From Nevskia sp. (GTDB lineage Bacteria > Pseudomonadota > Gammaproteobacteria > Nevskiales > Nevskiaceae): a stretch of DNA of 40,201 nucleotides. Below are positions 6,449 to 12,464 of the stretch, in pieces. Position 1 is the first letter of the stretch. The number at the start of each line of letters is the position of its first letter. A model generated the notes under the pieces. The model was not told the origin of the DNA. It did no database searches and saw nothing but the letters and a program-made list of their open reading frames with translations. The stretch spans positions 1 through 40,201 of the forward strand of contig JARLJS010000100.1 of assembly GCA_031291075.1 (NCBI GenBank), read 5' to 3'. The position numbers were made by a program, and so were the translations under genes.

Positions 6449-6583
6449 TTAAGAACCCCTCGTACAGCGGCTTGTGACCGTAATAGCACTCCCTTTGACC
6501 TTCTATGGTCGGGGAGGCGTGAACGTATGTTCAGGGCCTCCCGGCCTAAAGGTTCGCGCGGCTCTCTGTACGAGGCTTCTTAA
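6449..6583 (+). ncRNA. structured RNA, possibly C4-type phage antisense RNA
   Basis: About 135 nt are closed by a long terminal helix: TTAAGAA plus CCTCGTACAG (6449-6467) pairs with CTGTACGAGG plus TTCTTAA (6566-6583). Inside are smaller hairpins: CGG/CCG at 6468-6480, CTCCC..GACC with GGTC..GGGAG around 6490-6516, TGAAC/GTTCA at 6520-6532, and GGCC/GGCC at 6535-6546. The single-stranded candidate CACTCCC at 6487-6493 is complementary to GGGAGTG (6603-6609), the ribosome binding site of the lipoprotein gene that follows. A compact antisense RNA just upstream of its target start is the arrangement of phage P1/P7 C4 RNA. The class name is from memory and unverified; the folding is visible in the sequence. 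Confidence 0.55.
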
Positions 6584-6612
6584 CTCCCCGGCCACCATTG
6601 GGGGGAGTGTAA
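6583..6612 (+). promoter_or_regulatory. hairpin that can hide the lipoprotein ribosome binding site
   Basis: ACTCCCC (6583-6589) can pair with GGGGAGT (6602-6608), which contains the unusually long GGGGGGAG ribosome binding site at 6600-6607. The same site can pair with CACTCCC in the preceding structured RNA. Translation of the next gene is therefore probably controlled by RNA pairing. Confidence 0.6.
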
Positions 6613-6972
6613 ATGCGCAAAATACTTGCTGTTTTGGTATGCCTAGCGCTGCCTGCTTGCGTCCAGCGCCCGGTTTTTTACAAGCCAGGGGAAAGTAACA
6701 ACGAAGCACGCCAAGAATTCAATATTGACAATGGCTATTGCACAGGCGTGGCGTACAACGCAGTTTCGATTCCCCCGCCATATCAAGCGCCAGCATCTAC
6801 GAATATCACGGTTTGCACCGGCTACCTATGCCAAGCCCAACCGCCGCCGAGCGGGGGCTTTAATGATGTCGTAAACAACTACAAGAGCGGGCAGCGGCAG
6901 GGACAGGCAATGCGCGCCAGACAGTCGGTTTACAACGGCTGCATGGCTTCTCGTGGCTGGGTCCAGCGTTGA
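6613..6972 (+). CDS. phage-like small lipoprotein, unknown
   Basis: The 119-residue protein has a short signal peptide with lipobox LPAC (Cys16), so it should be a membrane-anchored lipoprotein. The mature part has several cysteines (YCTGVAYN, VCTGYLCQ, NGCMASRGW). The closing CMASRGW motif is typical of small lipoproteins on phages and mobile elements. It starts at ATG 6613 behind a strong ribosome binding site that is buried in a hairpin and complementary to the upstream structured RNA, so it is the likely regulated target of that RNA. The function is unknown; a role at the cell envelope, such as superinfection exclusion, is only a guess. Confidence 0.72.
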   Translation: MRKILAVLVCLALPACVQRPVFYKPGESNNEARQEFNIDNGYCTGVAYNAVSIPPPYQAPASTNITVCTGYLCQAQPPPSGGFNDVVNNYKSGQRQGQAMRARQSVYNGCMASRGWVQR

Positions 6973-7089
6973 CGACTGCCGGACATTGCGTATTACAATC
7001 AGGAATCGCAATCAAGAATTGTATTCCATTTGGTAATAGCCATGGCCCTAATCATCGACAACGCTGGACGCATCGAGGAAATGGACGAG

Positions 7090-7305
7090 CTAGTTGCGCT
7101 TAGTCGGGAAGACGATGAGCTTGCGCGTGGACTCGGCCTGTTCATTGATACTGGCGCGGTGTTCTTCGACTTCGATTATCTCCCCGCAGAGAGAGCAGAC
7201 GACGTGCGTATTCGCTACAAGCTCGGAGAGGGTGTGATAACTCTTTTGGTGGCAGCTCGGGCACGTAAGAGCCATCTTCACCACGCTTAGCTGTTCTTCG
7301 GTCAT
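7090..7305 (-). CDS. small zinc-ribbon protein behind the transposase
   Basis: The 71-residue protein has two CxxC knuckles (LTCPSCHQKS and VVCSLCGEII) spaced as in a zinc ribbon. The ATG at 7305 comes 4 bp after the transposase stop (7310), so the two are co-transcribed and probably translationally coupled. A TTG at 7320 would overlap the transposase, but has less support. Small zinc-finger proteins next to a transposase may help bind DNA or RNA; nothing here proves it. The lipoprotein gene converges on it with a 117-bp gap that holds only a weak inverted repeat (GGAAT/ATTCC, 7002-7027). Confidence 0.75.
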   Translation of the reverse strand: MTEEQLSVVKMALTCPSCHQKSYHTLSELVANTHVVCSLCGEIIEVEEHRASINEQAESTRKLIVFPTKRN

Positions 7306-7309
7306 GGAC

Positions 7310-8236
7310 TTACCCGTCAATCCGCCGATAGGTCAGGCGCTTGCCGACAATGCCGGGGATCGCACGGTTGAAGCGCTCCGCGTCATTCACGCCCAAGGCT
7401 TCGCGCTCGTTGTAGCGAAAATCGAACTCGGCAAGGTAGCGCTTCAGATGCTGCGGGCTGACATGGTGGAACGTCCCCATGACGCCACGCTTGAAGATTG
7501 AGAAGTAGCCTTCCTGCGTATTGGTGTGAATGTCGCCGCGGACATACTCGCCGATGCTGTGATTGACGGCCGCATGACTGAAGCCGACTGCTGCAGCGGC
7601 CGACGTGGCGGCTTCGTCACTCATGAGGCGGGTTTCGGCGGCGACCTGCTCCTTGAGGATGGACTTCAGGTTGCCGGCGCTGACGCTGGGAACGTGATGT
7701 GAGCGGACCTTACCGCCGCGCTCGACGAGGGAGAAGACAGCTTCCTTGCCCACTGCGCCGCGTCCAGCGTTCAAGCGCTTGCTGGCGTGCTTGTTCTTCT
7801 CCTTGCCGCCGATGTACATCTCGTCCATCTCAACAACCTTGCCTTCCCCGCCGAGCGGCTCAGGATTGAGCGGACGCAGGGACTCGCGGATGCGGTGGCA
7901 GACAAACCATGCGGTCTTTTTGCTGAAGCCCAGCAGGCGGCCAATCTCAAGCGCGCTCATGCCCTTCTTCGATGCCATCATGAGGTGCGTTGCCGCCAGC
8001 CACTTGTGAAGCGGAATCTTGGAGCGCTCGTACAGCGTTCCGACCGTGACCGTGAACGGCTCGCGGCAGGCGTTGCACTGGTACAAGCCGGGACGGTGCG
8101 ACTTGCCCTGCATCAACGTGGCTTCGCCGACGGTGGCGCAATGCGGGCAGACCGGACCATTCGGCCACAGCCGTGCCTCAAGCCATTCGCGGGCTGCGGT
8201 TTCGTCGTGGAAAATCGGGTTAGAGAAGTCAGACAT
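7310..8236 (-). CDS. IS1595-family transposase
   Basis: The 308-residue protein begins with a zinc ribbon (VCPHC...YQCNAC, about residues 28-60), then a helix-turn-helix-like region (MSALEIGRLLGFSKKTAWFV) and the ISXO2-like catalytic domain with VEMDEMYIGGKEK (first Asp), RLMSDEAAT (second Asp) and DIHTNTQEGYFSIFKRG near the C-terminus, ending with YLAEFDFRYN. No frameshift or stop is present, so it looks active. The ATG at 8236 is chosen because AGGAG lies eight bases upstream; a GTG three codons earlier overlaps the spacer. Its promoter uses the TTGACA in the right inverted repeat. It catalyses movement of the whole 5536-8304 element. Confidence 0.95.
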   Translation of the reverse strand: MSDFSNPIFHDETAAREWLEARLWPNGPVCPHCATVGEATLMQGKSHRPGLYQCNACREPFTVTVGTLYERSKIPLHKWLAATHLMMASKKGMSALEIGRLLGFSKKTAWFVCHRIRESLRPLNPEPLGGEGKVVEMDEMYIGGKEKNKHASKRLNAGRGAVGKEAVFSLVERGGKVRSHHVPSVSAGNLKSILKEQVAAETRLMSDEAATSAAAAVGFSHAAVNHSIGEYVRGDIHTNTQEGYFSIFKRGVMGTFHHVSPQHLKRYLAEFDFRYNEREALGVNDAERFNRAIPGIVGKRLTYRRIDG

Positions 8237-8262
8237 GACGCACACTCCTGTATCTGGAATGG

Positions 8263-8291
8263 ATTGTGCGCCTAAAGCTTTACTATGTCAA
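8263..8291 (-). promoter_or_regulatory. transposase promoter with -35 box in the inverted repeat
   Basis: On the minus strand TTGACA (8291-8286) and CACAAT (8268-8263) are 17 bp apart, about 27 bp upstream of the transposase ATG. The -35 box is part of the terminal repeat, so transposase binding to its own end could repress it. Confidence 0.65.
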
Positions 8292-8304
8292 GGTGATAAT
8301 TCTC
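8277..8304 (-). repeat. right terminal inverted repeat
   Basis: The 28-bp end is the reverse complement of the left end with one mismatch, at position 2 of the repeat. Confidence 0.95.
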
Positions 8305-8312
8305 TAACTTTG
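8305..8312. repeat. target site duplication, right copy
   Basis: TAACTTTG is identical to 5528-5535. Removing the transposon and one copy joins the toxin upstream region to the J-domain gene upstream region. Confidence 0.92.
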
Positions 8313-8380
8313 CGCGCATCATCTGGTTCGCATTCGCTAAGCTGTGCCCTGGCCTCTCCCATGCATGCGGTGTCGGACCA

Positions 8381-9712
8381 GTGATCGCACCGGTTGAAAG
8401 AACGCTGTACGACGTGCTCGAAGTCAGCCCGAGGGCGAGCCCGGAGACGATCCGCGCGGCGTACAAGAGCCTGCTGCAACGTTATCACCCCGACAAGCAT
8501 CCCAATGACCCCAAGGTCGAGGCGCTGGCCAAGGAGATGGTGGGGGCCTACCAGGTGCTGTCCGACCCGCAGCAGCGGGCCGACTACGACCGCAGGCTGA
8601 GCGCCGCCCGCCGCAAGCGCGAAGCGCAGGCTGCCGCGGCCCAGGCCAGGGCGGCCGCTTCACCCGCGCCGGCGCCTTCACCCGCACCGGCGCCTTCACC
8701 CGCACCGGCCGCTCCAGCTGCGCCGGCCGCTCCCGCCACGCCGGCACCGCGCTCCGAAGTGCGGCGCGTGATGGTGGTGGGGATGGCCATGATCCTGCTT
8801 CCGGTCGTGTCGGTCGTGCTGTGGTCGCTGTGGCCCGACCGGGTTCAGCCGGCGGTCGATGCGCCGGTGACTGCGAGCGAGCCCGCGGCCGACAAACCGC
8901 CCGTGGCGCAAACGACGGAACTCCCGGCGGAGCGCGACTCACCGCCGCCGGAGGCCGCTGCCGATGCGCAAAAGATGAAGGACTGGTTGCTGGCCTATCG
9001 AGCCGCGGACCCGTCGTCCCGCTCAGCCCAGGTGGCCCGACTGGTGAACAACGGCACCCTGCCCGTGGTCCACGGCTACGGCCGATTCTTCTCCGACCCG
9101 GCCGAGCTGCGGAAATCGTCGCCGGGCCTGGTGGATCCTCCGAATGGCCTCAGCCGGGAAGACGCCACCGCGCTGGAAGACGTGCAATCGTGGTGGCTCG
9201 CCCCCGGCGAACTGGACGTGCTCATTCTCAACGACCTGCGCCCCAAACGAGCGATCATCGGCTTCATCTTCGAGCTGACCGCGGGGAACTGCGTCAAGGG
9301 TCAATCGATTGGAGCAGTGGCGGTGGACTTGGGCGCCGCCACGGTGGAGCCCGCACACGCGGCGCTGCTGCGCATCACCCTGCCCGACATGCCCAAGGAT
9401 GCAGTCGCCACGGACATGTGCGGAACCATCGTCTCCGGAAATTACGGCGCCCCGCAATCGACCAACCAGCCGCGGCCCGTTTCCGCCGAAGACCGCGAAT
9501 ACGATGACCTGCTGGCCCAGGCGGAGCGGGCACACCCCGAACTGGATCCGAAGACACGCCAGTTCAGCCAGGCAAGCACCAACTGGGTTGCGCAGCGCGT
9601 GGAACTCTACGTCAAGCAAGGCAGGCGCCGGACCCAGGCTTTGCAGATGGCCCTGGCCGATTATGAGTCCGCTGCGACTATTGCTCAGCCAGCGGCGGTA
9701 ATTCCAAGGTAG
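8381..9712 (+). CDS. membrane-anchored J-domain protein
   Basis: The 443-residue protein starts at GTG 8381. Residues 8-70 form a J domain with the HPD motif at 36-38, so it should stimulate the ATPase of an Hsp70/DnaK partner. A Lys/Arg/Ala helix and a PAPSPAP linker (about 93-122) follow, then one transmembrane segment (MVVGMAMILLPVVSVVLWSL, about 129-149). After a second Pro/Ala-rich stretch comes a C-terminal domain of about 250 residues that I do not recognise. With the J domain first the N-terminus should face the cytoplasm and the C-terminal domain the periplasm. No chaperone gene is adjacent. Its last 35 bp overlap the convergent TetR gene. Confidence 0.85.
   Translation: MIAPVERTLYDVLEVSPRASPETIRAAYKSLLQRYHPDKHPNDPKVEALAKEMVGAYQVLSDPQQRADYDRRLSAARRKREAQAAAAQARAAASPAPAPSPAPAPSPAPAAPAAPAAPATPAPRSEVRRVMVVGMAMILLPVVSVVLWSLWPDRVQPAVDAPVTASEPAADKPPVAQTTELPAERDSPPPEAAADAQKMKDWLLAYRAADPSSRSAQVARLVNNGTLPVVHGYGRFFSDPAELRKSSPGLVDPPNGLSREDATALEDVQSWWLAPGELDVLILNDLRPKRAIIGFIFELTAGNCVKGQSIGAVAVDLGAATVEPAHAALLRITLPDMPKDAVATDMCGTIVSGNYGAPQSTNQPRPVSAEDREYDDLLAQAERAHPELDPKTRQFSQASTNWVAQRVELYVKQGRRRTQALQMALADYESAATIAQPAAVIPR
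8656..8709 (+). repeat. 18-bp tandem repeat coding a Pro/Ala linker
   Basis: Three copies of an 18-bp unit (consensus GCCTTCACCCGCACCGGC) occur in frame; the first has three mismatches and a degenerate fourth copy follows to 8727. Copy-number change would lengthen or shorten the linker of the J-domain protein by six residues. Confidence 0.85.
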
Positions 9713-10421
9713 CCAGCCGCTGTGCTTCCCTGAACTCAATGCCCAGGGCTCTAAGTACCATCTCCGCTGCATCCGAGCCTGCATCGCGCCAGGTCCGCAA
9801 TCCCTCCAGCACCAACAGGATCGCGGATAGAGTTGTTCCCGCGATAAGCCCGACGGCTCCATACAGCTGGTCCGGTCTGAATGTGTACCTGTTCTGATCG
9901 AGGCCGAGCAGCACGTCCTTGACCGCAGGACCTTGCCAGAACGAGGCGAGCGAATCCGTCCTGAAGGAGAAATGTGTGAGAAACCGCCCCCAATGCGGCT
10001 CCTCGTGGGCTCGCCGTATGTACAGCCTGATGCCCGTCGCAAGTCGCCGGGCCGGATCTTCGATCCCGGCGTAGCTGGCTACGACGCGCTGGTTCATCTC
10101 GTCCGAAAGCTGGGACGCGACCCGCTCGAACAGGTGATCCGTCGAATCGAGGTTGTTGTAGATGGTCCCGCGAGCCACCCCGGCCGCTTCAGCCAGCTCG
10201 CTTACGCTGACCTCCGAGTTGCCCTTTTCCGCGAAGAGCTGCAGCGCCGCTTGATGAATCCGCCGCTGGGCTGCGGACATGCCAGCCATTGAATGGTCGT
10301 CCTCGGAGTACTCGTAGGTTGGACGCGATTGTCCAATATTCGACGCTTGGCGGACAGCCGACGGCTTTGCCGGCGCTCTTCGCTCAACCGCTTTGATCGA
10401 TTTTCGCGCCTTTACGGCCAT
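9678..10421 (-). CDS. TetR-family regulator of the catabolic operon
   Basis: The 247-residue protein has a TetR DNA-binding domain at about residues 50-100: AQRRIHQAALQLFAEKG, then SVSELAEAAGVARGTIYNN. The rest is the helical ligand-binding domain. It starts at ATG 10421 behind AAGGAG. The first 48 residues are a basic extension ahead of the usual start of the family. It is transcribed away from the aromatic catabolic operon, and a 22-bp palindrome lies between them, so it is probably the pathway repressor released by substrate or an intermediate. The ligand is unknown. Its 3' end overlaps the J-domain gene. Confidence 0.9.
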   Translation of the reverse strand: MAVKARKSIKAVERRAPAKPSAVRQASNIGQSRPTYEYSEDDHSMAGMSAAQRRIHQAALQLFAEKGNSEVSVSELAEAAGVARGTIYNNLDSTDHLFERVASQLSDEMNQRVVASYAGIEDPARRLATGIRLYIRRAHEEPHWGRFLTHFSFRTDSLASFWQGPAVKDVLLGLDQNRYTFRPDQLYGAVGLIAGTTLSAILLVLEGLRTWRDAGSDAAEMVLRALGIEFREAQRLATLELPPLAEQ

Positions 10422-10475
10422 AAATCAGTGCTCCTTTCGTAGCTTACGCGCCGATTGTAAAACACATATTGCTAG

Positions 10476-10497
10476 ATTTGAACACATATGTTCAAAT
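10476..10497. promoter_or_regulatory. TetR operator between regulator and catabolic operon
   Basis: The arms ATTTGAAC and GTTCAAAT flank six bases. AACACATAT also occurs twice exactly 20 bp apart (10461-10469 and 10481-10489), two helical turns. TTGAAC at 10478-10483 could be a -35 box with TCATAA 18 bp later, so binding would block the operon promoter. Confidence 0.7.
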
Positions 10498-10582
10498 TGG
10501 CTCATAAATGTTCCATCTCGGGCGCGCGTGCCTGCCTACATAGCAGCCCCGCAATAACCGAACTACCTTTGGAGGAGTAGAA

Positions 10583-11446
10583 GTGGCAGATGACACAGTT
10601 CCCGGCCTCAAGTCCCGGAAAATAGCATTCGGCCAACGCAGCATCTTCGTCAGCGAGATGGGCGAAGGCTATCCCGTGATCATGTTGCACGGCGGCGGTC
10701 CTGGCGCCTCCGGCATGTCCAACTACTCGCGCAATGTCGAAGCCCTGTCGGGGCAGTTCCGGGTCGTGATTCCGGACATGCAGGGATACGGCCAGTCCAG
10801 CAAGGGCATCAGCCGCAAGGACCCGTTCGGCGACCTCGCCGATGCGATGTTCGGACTGATGGACTCGCTGAAGATCAAGCGCGCCCATTTGGTCGGCAAC
10901 TCCCTCGGCGGCGCTTGCGCGCTGCGCATGGCGCTGGACCAGCCATCGCGGGTATCCGCGTTGGTGCTGATGGGTCCCGGCGGCATCAACACCACGCGGT
11001 CGCTGCCAACCAAGGGGCTCAATCTCCTCCTCAGTTACTACGGCGGCGCCAGCCCGAGCCGTGAAAAGCTATCCAGGTTTATCCGCGAATACCTCGTCTA
11101 CGACGGCCGTCAGGTCGATGACGCGGTGATCGAAACACGCTACCAGGCGAGCATCGACCCGGAGGTCATCGCGGCGCCGCCGCTGCGCCGTCCCCAGGGA
11201 TTGAAGGCGGCCATCCGCATGGATTTCACCCGCGACCGCCGCCTGTCCGAATGCCGAGTGCCGACGCTGGTGCTGTGGGGCATCGAGGACAGGGTGAACC
11301 GCCCCAGCGGCGGCGCTGCGCTGCAAAAGCGCATGCCCAACTGCGACCTGTACCTGTTCAGCAAGACCGGGCACTGGGTGCAATGGGAGCGGCCGGACGA
11401 GTTCAACGCCATCACCGCGGCGTTCCTGTCGCGGCACAGCCGCTGA
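10583..11446 (+). CDS. meta-cleavage product hydrolase (alpha/beta fold)
   Basis: The 287-residue protein belongs to the BphD/MhpC/HsaD group, which splits the C-C bond of the ring-opened dienoate into 2-hydroxypenta-2,4-dienoate and an acid. It has the oxyanion segment HGGGPGASGMSNY (residues 36-48), the nucleophile elbow GNSLGG (Ser107), Asp236 in WGIEDRVN and His264 in KTGHWVQW. The start is GTG 10583 with GGAGGAG upstream. It is the first gene of the operon and sits next to the TetR operator. The size of the acid released, and so the starting aromatic, cannot be read from the motif. Confidence 0.9.
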   Translation: MADDTVPGLKSRKIAFGQRSIFVSEMGEGYPVIMLHGGGPGASGMSNYSRNVEALSGQFRVVIPDMQGYGQSSKGISRKDPFGDLADAMFGLMDSLKIKRAHLVGNSLGGACALRMALDQPSRVSALVLMGPGGINTTRSLPTKGLNLLLSYYGGASPSREKLSRFIREYLVYDGRQVDDAVIETRYQASIDPEVIAAPPLRRPQGLKAAIRMDFTRDRRLSECRVPTLVLWGIEDRVNRPSGGAALQKRMPNCDLYLFSKTGHWVQWERPDEFNAITAAFLSRHSR

Positions 11447-11460
11447 TCCGGATCAACGCC

Positions 11461-12450
11461 ATGCCTCAAAGCAAGGATTTGTTCGGCTCCGTGAGCCTTG
11501 GCTACATCCTGGTCGAGTCCAACCGCCTCTCCGAATGGCGCACGTTCCTCCAGGACGGCCTGGGATTGCATCTGGCCGCGGCTGACGCCACCAGCGTTGC
11601 GTTTCGCCTGGACAACCACGCGCGGCGTCTCGTGGTGAGCAAGGGTCCGGCGGAAGATGTGGCCGCCATCGGTCTGCAGCTCCAGGATCAGGCCACGCTT
11701 CAGATCGTGCTCGATCGCCTCAAGGAACGTCGCATCACCGCCAAGCCGGGTACCGCGTCGGAAGCTGCGCTGCGCGGCGTGAGCGGGTTCTGGCGCATGA
11801 CGGGCCCGAAGGGCTTGGCGGTCGAACTGTTCGTCGAGCCGCTAACCACGGCCGAGCCCCTGAACATGCTGAGCAGCGGCTTTATCACCGGCGCCAGCGG
11901 CGTGGGTCACATCGCCGTGAGCACACGATTGCCGGAGGCGGCACTCAGATTCTGGCAGGAGATCTTCGATGCCCGTGTCAGCGACGATATCGTCGAGCAT
12001 CTGGCAGGCGTCACCCTCGACATCCGCTTCCTGCGCCTGAACGAGCGGCATCACTCGGTGGCGCTTGCAGCCGTCCGTGGCCTTCGGCTCGATCCGATCC
12101 GCACCAAGGTCCAGCACTTCAATCTCCTGGCTGCCTCGCTCGACGATGTGGCACAGGCGTTCCGGCGCTGCAAGGCGCTGGGATTAAAGATGGCGCACGA
12201 GATCGGTCAGCACCCCAACGACAAGGAGGTGTCGTTCTACGTCGTTTCGCCTTCCGGTTTCGAGGTTGAGTTGGGCTGCCAGGCGCTGGTGGTGGAGGAA
12301 TCCACCTGGAAGCCGGACACCTACCAGGGCATCAGTCTGTGGGGGCACAAGCCGCCGAACAACTCGGCGCTCGACCGGTTCGCTGTCAACGCCGGCAATT
12401 TCCGGCGCGGCCTGCTCTCGCTTCTGCATCCCGAGCATTCGCCGATCTGA
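11461..12450 (+). CDS. extradiol ring-cleavage dioxygenase (type I, VOC fold)
   Basis: The 329-residue, two-domain protein is of the BphC/HsaC type. The Fe(II) ligands by pattern are His150 (GVGHIAVS), His219 (KVQHFNLL) and Glu270 (FEVELGC); second-sphere residues His198, His251 and Tyr260 are also present, so it should be active. It opens a catechol next to the hydroxyl pair, making the substrate of the preceding hydrolase. The ATG at 11461 follows the hydrolase stop by 14 bp. In-frame starts further upstream lie inside the hydrolase gene and are rejected. Confidence 0.92.
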   Translation: MPQSKDLFGSVSLGYILVESNRLSEWRTFLQDGLGLHLAAADATSVAFRLDNHARRLVVSKGPAEDVAAIGLQLQDQATLQIVLDRLKERRITAKPGTASEAALRGVSGFWRMTGPKGLAVELFVEPLTTAEPLNMLSSGFITGASGVGHIAVSTRLPEAALRFWQEIFDARVSDDIVEHLAGVTLDIRFLRLNERHHSVALAAVRGLRLDPIRTKVQHFNLLAASLDDVAQAFRRCKALGLKMAHEIGQHPNDKEVSFYVVSPSGFEVELGCQALVVEESTWKPDTYQGISLWGHKPPNNSALDRFAVNAGNFRRGLLSLLHPEHSPI

Positions 12451-12464
12451 CCTGGAGGATTTGC

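Larger units (their letters stand above)
5536..8304. mobile_element. IS1595-family transposon with passenger genes
   Basis: The 2769-bp element is delimited by 28-bp inverted repeats (one mismatch) and flanked by an 8-bp direct repeat, TAACTTTG. The transposase at the right end has the N-terminal zinc ribbon and ISXO2-like catalytic domain of the IS1595 family. The other two thirds carry cargo: a 76-aa unknown protein, a HEPN-like protein, a 48-aa small protein with a terminator, a C4-like structured RNA, a phage-like lipoprotein and a zinc-ribbon protein behind the transposase. Intact ends and a perfect target duplication suggest a recent insertion. It landed between the toxin gene and the J-domain gene. 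The cargo is less GC-rich than its surroundings, supporting transfer. Confidence 0.93.

Noticed and set aside
7030-7290. Plus-strand frame of 86 codons opposite the zinc-ribbon gene
   Set aside because: The minus strand has two CxxC knuckles and is coupled to the transposase; the plus frame is its mirror.
5536-8304. A prophage remnant rather than a transposon
   Set aside because: No structural, integrase or replication phage genes are present and the ends are exact IS1595-type inverted repeats with a target duplication; only the cargo looks phage-like.
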